Shown: one piece after another, positions 6,377 to 11,938 of the stretch
Numbering within the stretch: the first letter of the stretch is position 1
How the letters are laid out: each line of letters begins with the position of its first letter
Source of the DNA: Chlamydiota bacterium
GTDB lineage: Bacteria > Chlamydiota > Chlamydiia > Chlamydiales > Rhabdochlamydiaceae
Reading direction: 5' to 3'
DNA: 11,938 bases
Assembly (NCBI GenBank): GCA_011065235.1
Contig: JAAKFB010000037.1
Location: 1 to 11,938 of the forward strand
Program-made: the position numbers and the translations under genes
The notes under the pieces: model-generated
Seen by the model: the letters and a program-made list of their open reading frames with translations, nothing else
Database searches by the model: none
What the model was told of the DNA's origin: nothing

Positions 6377-7138
6377 ATGAAAGCAAACACTGTAGAGCAT
6401 CAGATTTTCGATCACAAAAGATGGAAGCGGAAAATTTTTGCTAAACTTTTGCGTAAAAAAAGCTTCCGCAAACGGTTCTTTCAAAGCGATTTTTTCTTTC
6501 AGCAAATGATGGAGTATTCTCCCATTCCCTGCCAACCTCTCGCATCTCTTGCCTGCTGTGAGCAGCTTGTATTTGAGAACTTTTTGTCGCGCAATGGCAA
6601 CTTATCACCTTATGAGGTGATGGCGATTTGTGCGCTTATCCAAGAACGCAAGCCTCAAAACCTTCTTGAGATTGGAACCTTTGATGGGAATACAACGCTG
6701 CAAATGGCTCTAAATGCTCCGGAAAAGGCGCTTGTTCACACAATTGATCTTCCACCGGGCAATGTCCAAACGATGCAACCTGTTCTAAAGAGCGATCTCC
6801 AATTCATCTATGATGAAAAAAAACAGCGACGCAAATTTGAAGAGACGAAGGTCGCGCACAAAGTGCGTCAACATTTTGGCGACTCGACTGCTTACGATTT
6901 TGCAAAATTTACCGAAAATGGACCATTAGATTTGATTTTCATCGATGGGGGACATAGCTATGAATGTGTCAAAAGCGATACGGAGAATGCTTTAAGGGTG
7001 GTAGCAGATCACGGATGTATTCTCTGGCATGATTTCACCCCGCATTTTGGAGGGGTTTTTCAGTTTTTATGCGAACTTTCCAAAAAGCTTCAACTCGTCC
7101 ACATTGAAGGGACGAATCTCGTTTATTATTCACCCTGA
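6377..7138 (+). CDS. class I SAM-dependent methyltransferase (Methyltransf_24-like)
   Basis: The 253-residue protein has a Rossmann methyltransferase core in its C-terminal two thirds. Motif I is LLEIGTFDGNTT at 96-107 (SAM binding); HTIDL at 121-125 holds the acidic residue expected to bind the SAM ribose; IFIDGGHSYECV at 187-198 and LWHDF at 216-220 are typical of the Methyltransf_24 / O-methyltransferase-3-like group. In many relatives the DGGHxY and HDF motifs are linked to metal-assisted or sugar/lipid methyl transfer, but the substrate here is unknown. Residues 1-45 are very basic (many K/R and F), perhaps for membrane or nucleic-acid contact. ATG 6377 is chosen; a GTG at 6332 would add 15 residues. 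No good ribosome site is seen (AAAGGGG is 15 nt away). It is convergent with the kinase gene and followed by the palindromic repeat. Confidence 0.8.
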   Translation: MKANTVEHQIFDHKRWKRKIFAKLLRKKSFRKRFFQSDFFFQQMMEYSPIPCQPLASLACCEQLVFENFLSRNGNLSPYEVMAICALIQERKPQNLLEIGTFDGNTTLQMALNAPEKALVHTIDLPPGNVQTMQPVLKSDLQFIYDEKKQRRKFEETKVAHKVRQHFGDSTAYDFAKFTENGPLDLIFIDGGHSYECVKSDTENALRVVADHGCILWHDFTPHFGGVFQFLCELSKKLQLVHIEGTNLVYYSP

Positions 7139-7145
7139 GAGGGTA

Positions 7146-7296
7146 TTTATGAATTGCTTCTCATCGCCAAGAGCTAAGATTTTTTTCTAGGAGAATGCCT
7201 GGAAAGCGGAGCAAACTCAAATTGAGTTTGTGGAGCTTGAAGAGTTTCTCATAGGGAAAAAGATAGCTCTTATTGGCGGTGGAATGAATTTATAAA
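7146..7296 (+). repeat. long palindromic repeat element (copy A)
   Basis: An approximately 150-nt imperfect inverted repeat fills the gap between two convergent genes. Outer pairs are TTTATGAATT/AATTTATAAA. Next come CATCGCCAA with TTGGCGGTG, GAGCTA with TAGCTC, TTTTTC with the GGAAAAA region, and CTAGGAGAA with TTCTCATAG (one mismatch). The tip is a perfect 9-bp hairpin CAAACTCAA/TTGAGTTTG (7212-7230). Its two outer arms (7151-7189 and 7251-7291) recur nearly unchanged on the minus strand at 11263-11342, where about 62 nt of the tip are absent. No transposase or convincing target duplication is visible. Confidence 0.8.
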
Positions 7297-7298
7297 CA

Positions 7299-7312
7299 CC
7301 CTCATAAGAGGG
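7299..7312 (-). terminator. weak hairpin at the kinase stop codon
   Basis: A 5-bp stem CCCTC/GAGGG with loop TTAT (minus strand) spans the stop codon of the adenylate kinase gene. It is followed on that strand by TGTTTATAAATT, a T-rich but broken tract that belongs to the palindromic element. It is a plausible weak terminator, possibly helped by the palindrome behind it. Confidence 0.4.
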
Positions 7313-8003
7313 CTAAAATCTCTAAAAGCACAGCTTCCTTCGATTTATTGGAGTCGATGTTGTGAAGGGTTTTTTGCTTTTCATAATAGCCGATCAGGGG
7401 AGCTGTTTGGTCGTGATAGACCTTAAGGCGGTTTTCAACAACTTCCTCGGTATCGTCGCTTCGATGATAGAGCTCTCCTTCGCAGCGATCGCATTTTCCC
7501 TCTTTTTGAGGAGGGGAATAGACGAGATGGTAGGGGGTCTGACACGACTTGCAAATCTGCCGTTTGGTGATCCGCTCGACAATCAACGCATCGGGGACGT
7601 CTAGATTGATGGCAATGATGGGAGTATTTGAGAGGCGTTTTTGTAGAGTTTCTGCCTGTTGGAGATTACGGGGAAACCCATCGAGAATATACCCCTTTTT
7701 ACAATCGGGTTTTTCGATGCGTGCAAAAAGCATATCGAAAATCAGCTCATCGGGCACGAGGTTTCCCTCGTCTATGATACTTTTGGCACTTTTCCCCAAA
7801 GCGGTTCCATTTTTGATATTTTCCCTTAAGAGATCTCCAGTTGAGATATGGGGAATTTTCATTTTTTCTTTCACAAGAGTTGCTTGGGAGCCTTTTCCTG
7901 CGCCAGGAGGGCCGAGCAAAATGACTACCTGTTTTTGGGTCGCTTGTAAATTGGCCATGAGTAACAATAGTGGTAAGAAAAATTTAATGACTGCCCCCAT
8001 CAT
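7302..8003 (-). CDS. adk: adenylate kinase with zinc-type lid and a signal-like N-terminus
   Basis: This enzyme interconverts ATP + AMP and 2 ADP. Visible are the P-loop GPPGAGKG (31-38), STGDLLR (54-60, AMP site), DGFPR (108-112), and a long lid with four cysteines at 151, 154, 171 and 174 that should bind zinc, followed by RSDDTEEVVENRL (181-193). Typical adenylate kinases start two to six residues before the P-loop strand; here about 24 extra residues precede it, including FFLPLLLLMANLQA, which looks like a signal peptide or anchor. The start at 8003 is supported by an ATGA overlap with the Nudix stop, implying translational coupling. ATG 7958 (MANLQATQKQ) would give a normal cytosolic enzyme but has no ribosome site. 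Whether it is exported is undecided; it could be a second adenylate kinase of the genome. Confidence 0.92.
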   Translation of the reverse strand: MMGAVIKFFLPLLLLMANLQATQKQVVILLGPPGAGKGSQATLVKEKMKIPHISTGDLLRENIKNGTALGKSAKSIIDEGNLVPDELIFDMLFARIEKPDCKKGYILDGFPRNLQQAETLQKRLSNTPIIAINLDVPDALIVERITKRQICKSCQTPYHLVYSPPQKEGKCDRCEGELYHRSDDTEEVVENRLKVYHDQTAPLIGYYEKQKTLHNIDSNKSKEAVLLEILALL

Positions 8004-8446
8004 AACATGGAGCCAAACCTCGGGTCTACGTTAAAATTTTCTTCCAAAAATAGTTCGAGAGAATTTTCGGTAGATATTTTTTTGATTGGTTCGAAAACGG
8101 GGGAAGGTAGAGAAGCAACATCGAACCACTGCCAGTTTTCGGTTTTATGTGGCTCTTTGTTTTCTAAATTGCCCGAGAATTCTGAGACGAAAGTGAAGAG
8201 GCTAAGATGGTGCTTGTTTTCTTTGGGATATAAGACTTCTCTCCAAGGGCCTTCAATCACAGTTTTTGCGAGTAGTCCTGTCTCTTCTTCGAGCTCTCGT
8301 GTGGTGCATGCGGTAACTGTTTCCCCAAATTCCAGATGCCCGCCCGGAAAGCCCCAAGTTCCTTCTCCATGGCTATTTTTTCTTTTACCGAGCAACACTT
8401 TTCGCTCATTTAAAACGAGAATTCCGATACCGACTTTTATTTGCAT
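8000..8446 (-). CDS. Nudix hydrolase, MutT/NUDT15-like
   Basis: The 148-residue protein carries a complete Nudix box at about 36-58: G-x5-E-x7-REL-x-EE-x-GL (GHLEFGET then RELEEETGL). This binds the divalent metal that cleaves nucleoside diphosphates linked to another group. The lead-in (GIGILVLNERKVLLGKR, then GTWGFPGG) is typical of the MutT/NUDT15 group, which acts on (oxidised) nucleoside triphosphates; the precise substrate cannot be read from sequence. The C-terminal part (WQWFDVASLP) is the usual closing helix region. The gene overlaps adk by four bases (ATGA), so the two form a nucleotide-metabolism operon. The start codon lies 17 bp from that of the divergent amidase. No Shine-Dalgarno site is evident. 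Confidence 0.93.
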   Translation of the reverse strand: MQIKVGIGILVLNERKVLLGKRKNSHGEGTWGFPGGHLEFGETVTACTTRELEEETGLLAKTVIEGPWREVLYPKENKHHLSLFTFVSEFSGNLENKEPHKTENWQWFDVASLPSPVFEPIKKISTENSLELFLEENFNVDPRFGSML

Positions 8447-8463
8447 CTGCTACAATTACCATT

Positions 8464-9624
8464 ATGAAAAATTTCTTTCTTGTTTTCCTATTTTGCCATG
8501 TATTTGCTTTTGGCTCGAGGGAATTTTCCGATTTTGACAAATTTCAAGGACGGTGGACACGTGCGGATATGGAAGAGCGCTTGGGACTTTTCCTCCAAAA
8601 AGATGGTCGCGTGGCAAGCTATTTTTCCCTTTCAGATGACGCCCTTGTCATTTATAACGCTCCCGAGACACAGAAAAATCGCGAAGCGGAATACGAGCTA
8701 AAGCTCGCCCCTACCAAAAACGAATCGGGCTCTTATGAAAAAAAGCAAAAGAGCCTCGTTGGCGTGAAAATTGCAATCGATCCTGGCCACTTGGGAGGGC
8801 CCTACGCCCGCTTGGAAGAGCGCTTTATTGATATCCCTCCGTCTTTAGAAAGGCCCGAGCCCATTCAATTCGATGAGGGAACGCTCAGTTTTTTGACAGC
8901 CGTCTATTTGAAAATTCTCCTTGAGAGGGAAGGGGCGATTGTCATGATGACGCGTGATCAAGTGGGAAAAGGGGTGTATGGCGAAGATTTTTTTGATTGG
9001 CTCAAAAAAAATCCCGATCTTTGGAAAGGAGAGATTTCTCTCAATAAGCTGTTCCGCAGGTTCTACAATCCTCTCGATTTGCGTGCACGAGCAGCGAAAA
9101 TCAATGCGTTTGAGCCCGATTTGAGTATCGTGATCCACTACAACTCCCATGAAGTTGAGGAGGAATATTCCTCGAATCATTGTGTCGCCTCGAGTAATTA
9201 CAATTTGGTTTTCATTCCCGGTGCCTTTTGTCGCAATGAGTTAGTAGAGTATGAAAACCGTTACGAATTTTTGCGCTTACTTGCAAGCGAGGATTTGCCA
9301 CGGTCGATGCAATTGAGCTCAGAGATTTTAAGGGAATTTAATCATCAGCTCGATGTTCCTGTTGTCTCGAAAATAGACGGGGCTCACTACCTTGATAAAG
9401 TGTGTATCAAAGTGGAAGATGGGATCTACGCCCGGAATCTCGCTTTGACTCGTTTGATTCATAGTCCAGTTTGTTATGGCGAAACGTTGATTCAAAATAA
9501 TATCAATGAATGCATCAATTTGAATCGACGAGATTTTGTCATTGATGGGCGTCCTTGTTCCTCTCGCATTAAACAAGTTGCAGAGGCCTACTTTGCAGGA
9601 ATCAAAAACTACATTTTGCTTTAG
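8464..9624 (+). CDS. exported N-acetylmuramoyl-L-alanine amidase (Amidase_3, AmiA-like)
   Basis: This zinc enzyme would cut the amide bond between N-acetylmuramic acid and the peptide stem of peptidoglycan in the periplasm. The 386-residue protein starts with a signal peptide (MKNFFLVFLFCHVFAFG). A lead region without a recognised domain (about 20-98) precedes the Amidase_3 core: VKIAIDPGHLGG (101-112, zinc His109), DEGT (Glu138, second ligand), ALRARAAK-like DLRARAAKINAFEPDL and SIVIHYNSH (His225, third ligand), and CYGETL (337-342, Glu340 as catalytic acid). Between His225 and Glu340 is an insert of about 80 residues beyond the usual fold, including several cysteines. Chlamydiae use such amidases in division-septum remodelling. 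It has no AMIN or SPOR domain. TACAAT at 8451-8456 may be its -10 element, which would make the mRNA nearly leaderless. A terminator follows. Confidence 0.88.
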   Translation: MKNFFLVFLFCHVFAFGSREFSDFDKFQGRWTRADMEERLGLFLQKDGRVASYFSLSDDALVIYNAPETQKNREAEYELKLAPTKNESGSYEKKQKSLVGVKIAIDPGHLGGPYARLEERFIDIPPSLERPEPIQFDEGTLSFLTAVYLKILLEREGAIVMMTRDQVGKGVYGEDFFDWLKKNPDLWKGEISLNKLFRRFYNPLDLRARAAKINAFEPDLSIVIHYNSHEVEEEYSSNHCVASSNYNLVFIPGAFCRNELVEYENRYEFLRLLASEDLPRSMQLSSEILREFNHQLDVPVVSKIDGAHYLDKVCIKVEDGIYARNLALTRLIHSPVCYGETLIQNNINECINLNRRDFVIDGRPCSSRIKQVAEAYFAGIKNYILL

Positions 9625-9648
9625 AGAGTGTATGCGAAGTCATTCCGC

Positions 9649-9679
9649 GGGCTGCTCGAGCATAAAAGAGCCCTTTTTT
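9649..9679 (+). terminator. intrinsic terminator of the amidase gene
   Basis: A GGGCT/AGCCC stem (9649-9653 with 9669-9673) encloses the small palindrome GCTCGAGC and is followed by six Ts (9674-9679). It starts 25 nt after the amidase stop. The remaining gap to 9733 has a second inverted repeat GGACT/AGTCC (9692-9696, 9712-9716) lacking a T-tract, possibly serving the convergent gene. Confidence 0.7.
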
Positions 9680-9733
9680 ATGTCGCTCGCAGGACTATTC
9701 GAGAGCTATCGAGTCCCTAGTTACTTGAAAGGC

Positions 9734-10456
9734 TCATAATTTCATTCCATCATAGGCAATTTCAACGGCGACATTGAGTTCTTCTGCAAGAGATGAGATT
9801 TGTTTTTGCGCTTTGTTTTCATGCGTGACAATAGCGCTCCCACAATGGGTGACAATCATTTTAGGAACTTTCATTTTTTGACACCAAGTGAGCTGTTGAC
9901 GCACATTGGCATGTCCAAAAATTTGGTCCGTTCCTTTCACTTTTCGAATCATCGGGCGCGTAATGGTCGCTCCATCTCCAATATAGAGTTCAATCCTTTT
10001 AAGCGCCTTTTCCATCTTTTCAATCCAAGCCACATCAGGAGCATAAAAGAGGCGCATATTCCCACGCGTGATCCGGTAGCCGACAGCTGGGCAACGAATG
10101 GAGTGCAAAAGTTTAAAGGCTTCGAATTGGATCCCTCCAATCCGCTTTTTTTTGTAAGGTTCGATAATGCGGCGTTGGCTTTTGGGAATGGGGAATCGAT
10201 CAAGGAGTTTCCAGGTCTGTTTTGTCGCCCAAACCGGGCAGGGAGCTCCCTCTTTGAGACCGTACGCGTGATCGGGATGAGCATGGGTCAAAATGATATG
10301 ATCGGGGCGCATCCGTTTGATTTTTTTCAGCCAGGTTTCTCCGCAATCGATCATGACGCGACTTCCCTCATGAGAAAATAGGGTGGCCGTATGCATGCTG
10401 TGCCGCTTTGATTTTGGCTTGATTTCCCCGCGTGTTCCTAAAAATGTAACCTGCAT
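9734..10456 (-). CDS. metallo-beta-lactamase-fold hydrolase
   Basis: The 240-residue protein has the metal-site motifs of the MBL superfamily: HAHPDH at 58-63 (the HxHxDH motif), His118 (KLLHS), Asp141 (YAPDVAW) and His204 (VTHCGS), with a glycine-rich first strand (FLGTRGE) as in RNase Z and PhnP-type phosphodiesterases. An additional GHANV at 181-185 sits near the site. A role as a phosphodiesterase or similar hydrolase on phosphorylated nucleotides or RNA is reasonable, but the fold covers many reactions. The protein is cytoplasmic (no signal). The start is ATG 10456 with AGGG five nt upstream, overlapping the DUF4396 stop region; the genes are 7 nt apart and surely co-transcribed. It converges on the amidase gene. 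Confidence 0.85.
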   Translation of the reverse strand: MQVTFLGTRGEIKPKSKRHSMHTATLFSHEGSRVMIDCGETWLKKIKRMRPDHIILTHAHPDHAYGLKEGAPCPVWATKQTWKLLDRFPIPKSQRRIIEPYKKKRIGGIQFEAFKLLHSIRCPAVGYRITRGNMRLFYAPDVAWIEKMEKALKRIELYIGDGATITRPMIRKVKGTDQIFGHANVRQQLTWCQKMKVPKMIVTHCGSAIVTHENKAQKQISSLAEELNVAVEIAYDGMKL

Positions 10457-10463
10457 TTTAGCC

Positions 10464-11237
10464 CTATGAAAATCGGATCGGGATAAAAAGACCGGTGAAG
10501 GCCATCACGGCAAAGAAAATCAGATAGGTTCCAATCACCCATGCCCACATTTGCCCCATGGGTAAAGTGGGGGGCTGGTGATCCATGGTCATTCCTTTGG
10601 ACATCATTCCGTGTTTAATCATTTTTCTCACCATCCACGAATTGATCGGATAGGCGATGAGGAACCCAACAATGGTTGCGAGAGACATCGTGCCCCAAAA
10701 ATAGGGTTTGAAGGGATCTGAGGCGATGGGATAATGATATTTGATCCAGACGATGATGGGAAACATGCCCGTCATCACCATGTTCATGGAGACGGTCTCA
10801 GCAAAAATGGTCTTTTTCACTGCCAACCAATACGCAGGGAACATCGTGCGCATGAAAAGGGCTTGGAAAATGAACAGTCCGAAGAGATAAGCCGCGATAT
10901 ACTCGAGGATCACTTCAATTCCGTTGGGAACATCGAAGAAATGCAAAATTGCTGCCATCAAGATGATTGCAGTGGCATCTCCCGCGACACAGTGGATGAG
11001 CGATCCGGTTGCTTGCTTCCAGTGAACATCGATGAATTGGTCATGAGTATTGGGCATGGGCTGGCGGCAGGAAACAAAATAGAGAAAAAGCCCCAAAGGT
11101 CCCGTATAGAGGATAACCAAGGCCCAAGCCAGTGTCATCACCCTCATGGAAGGGGTATTTGTGAACTGATCCCATAGGACAAAGATCAAAGACCCCAAGG
11201 TCAGCAAAAACCAAAGAAGAAGAACACCATCGATCAT
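10464..11237 (-). CDS. DUF4396 integral membrane protein with a Met/His-rich segment
   Basis: The 257-residue polytopic membrane protein has about six to seven hydrophobic helices (near 5-22, 35-56, 85-102, 108-130, 148-166, 180-199 and 231-252). The core motifs HWKQATGSLIHCVAGDA (72-88) and NSWMVRKMIKHGM (199-211) match the DUF4396 family, whose function is not established. Between the last two helices, residues 209-230 are rich in Met, His and Pro (HGMMSKGMTMDH, then PMGQM), the composition often seen in soft-metal (copper or silver) binding loops; a metal role is inference. The start is ATG 11237 with TAGGA a few nt upstream. Longer in-frame starts (11270 and 11396) would translate the repeat element and the end of the DUF72 gene. 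It is the first gene of an operon with the MBL hydrolase. Confidence 0.82.
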   Translation of the reverse strand: MIDGVLLLWFLLTLGSLIFVLWDQFTNTPSMRVMTLAWALVILYTGPLGLFLYFVSCRQPMPNTHDQFIDVHWKQATGSLIHCVAGDATAIILMAAILHFFDVPNGIEVILEYIAAYLFGLFIFQALFMRTMFPAYWLAVKKTIFAETVSMNMVMTGMFPIIVWIKYHYPIASDPFKPYFWGTMSLATIVGFLIAYPINSWMVRKMIKHGMMSKGMTMDHQPPTLPMGQMWAWVIGTYLIFFAVMAFTGLFIPIRFS

Positions 11238-11257
11238 AATTTTCCTATACGAAACCT

Positions 11258-11347
11258 TTTCTGAATTCATTCCACCGCCAATAAGAGCCCTCTTTTTCCC
11301 TATTAGAAAAAAATCTTGGCCCTTGGCGATGAGAAGCAATTCAGAGA
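11258..11347 (-). repeat. short palindromic repeat element (copy B)
   Basis: Read on the minus strand, this is an internally shortened version of the element at 7146-7296. The left arm (11342-11304) differs from copy A at 2 of 39 positions and the right arm differs at only 3 positions. The arms pair with each other: GAATT/AATTC, CATCGCCAA/TTGGCGGTG, GGGCC/GGGCTC, TTTTTCT/GGGAAAAA. Flanking bases TCT/AGA extend the pairing with a sequence unlike copy A's flanks. It overlaps the DUF72 stop codon and ends about 20 bp before the DUF4396 start, so it is transcribed in that operon's leader if transcription comes from upstream. Confidence 0.8.
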
Positions 11348-11938
11348 AGGTCTCTAAGTTTGAGGGCATTTTGGGGAGCATATCCCTTCTCATCATTATC
11401 GAAGTAACAAAACACCTCGATCCCTTTTCTAGCCCACATTAAAAAATCTTTTGCCCAGTTGTCAAGAGTACGAGAAGAATAACTGCCTTGGTAGGCTCCT
11501 TTAGGGCCATGCAAGCGTACGTAGACGAAAGGAGCTGTGATAAGTTTAGGGGTCCGTTGGCCTGCGATTTCATAGAGACAAAGTGCATGTTTGTGTTTTT
11601 TCAAAAGGGCATATACTTCTTCGCAGAGCCAAGAGGGGTCGCGCAGCTCAAAGGCAAAGCGATATCCCTTCGGCAACTCCTTCAAAAAAGTCTCGAAGCG
11701 CTCCAAGTTTAGAGACCATTTCGGGGGGAGTTGGATGAGGATGACCCCGATTTGGCCTTTTAAATACTGGATGCGTGCAAAGAATCTCTTTAACGAGCTT
11801 TAGGAATCTTTTAGCCTCTTCACATGGGTGATATAGCGACTGGCTTTTACAAAGAAAAGAACATCTTTGGGCACATTCTCTTTCCACTTTTGGAGATTCA
11901 TTATTATCATCAGTTTATGGAACTTGATATTGATTTTC
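11341..11938 (-). pseudogene. DUF72 (YecE-like) gene with in-frame stop, cut by window edge
   Basis: One continuous minus-strand frame matches the DUF72 family (TIM-barrel-like proteins of unknown function, about 240 residues). Visible are LFFVKASRYITHVKRLKDS, then stop TAA at 11800-11802, then SSLKRFFARIQYLKGQIGVI and LIQLPPKW, RFAFELRDPSW, FVYVRLHGPKG, FCYFDNDEKGYAPQNALKL. Both sides of the stop are conserved-looking and in the same frame, and a single G-to-T change (GAA to TAA) would explain it. Upstream of NLQKWKENVP the expected FYRLP region is unclear (FHKLMIIM), hinting at further decay. The 5' part lies beyond the window. A downstream TTG at 11706 might allow a C-terminal fragment, but half the barrel would be missing. 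A sequencing error is the alternative. Confidence 0.8.

Noticed and set aside
7149..7290. Small ORF after the methyltransferase with a good GAGAGGG ribosome site, 13 codons to a TAG, then an open in-frame tail ending IGGGMN
   Set aside because: The stretch is better explained by the palindromic repeat; in copy B the same frame is broken, and only another frame stays open there.
9800..10381. 193-codon plus-strand frame opposite the MBL hydrolase
   Set aside because: The minus-strand frame has all the MBL metal motifs; this frame is its shadow.
10734..11177. 147-codon plus-strand frame opposite the DUF4396 gene
   Set aside because: Its His/Asp-rich composition is a by-product of the antisense of Met-, Val- and Ile-rich membrane helices.
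11238..11396. N-terminal extension of the DUF4396 protein
   Set aside because: It would translate the repeat element and the end of the DUF72 gene; ATG 11237 has its own ribosome site and begins the first membrane helix.

Overview
The window (about 44% G+C by eye) looks like chromosome of a Chlamydiota bacterium outside the genus Chlamydia, most likely a Simkania- or Waddlia-type environmental chlamydia. The main evidence is a tandem array of three cysteine-rich, MOMP-like outer-membrane beta-barrel proteins. A small SET-domain protein of the chlamydial NUE/cpnSET kind, an exported zinc amidase, and small operons with weak or absent Shine-Dalgarno sites fit this. The family-level assignment is inference; no marker here settles it.

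Layout. Positions 1-236 hold two tRNA genes on the minus strand, tRNA-Thr(UGU) then tRNA-Tyr(GUA), with a hairpin beyond them. From 274 to 1953 an exported protein with an internal duplication (minus) diverges from a two-gene plus-strand operon: a SET-domain methyltransferase and a four- to five-helix DUF6790-like membrane protein. From 1970 to 6212 lie three tandem minus-strand MOMP-like genes. The first transcribed ends in a textbook UUCG terminator whose U-tract overlaps the putative promoter of the next. At 6377-7138 is a plus-strand SAM methyltransferase. At 7302-8446 is a minus-strand Nudix hydrolase/adenylate kinase operon with an ATGA overlap; the kinase carries an unusual hydrophobic, signal-like N-terminus. 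At 8464-9624 an exported N-acetylmuramoyl-L-alanine amidase diverges only 17 bp from the Nudix gene and ends in a terminator. From 9734 to 11237 is a minus-strand operon of a DUF4396 membrane protein with a Met/His-rich segment and a metallo-beta-lactamase-fold hydrolase. A DUF72 (YecE-like) gene broken by an in-frame TAA runs off the right edge.

The most interesting non-coding signal is a pair of related palindromic elements. The long form (7146-7296, about 150 nt) sits between the convergent methyltransferase and kinase genes. The short form (11258-11347, about 90 nt) sits between the broken DUF72 gene and the DUF4396 operon. They share two arms of about 40 nt that pair with each other. Differences between the copies partly preserve pairing, including one T-A to C-G double change. 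The long form has about 62 extra nucleotides at the tip, which continue the palindrome. This looks like a MITE- or REP-like dispersed element, or a structured RNA element.

Functional themes: the cell envelope (barrel proteins, amidase), methyl transfer (SET protein, SAM methyltransferase) and nucleotide housekeeping (Nudix, kinase). No intergenic stretch exceeds 300 bases.
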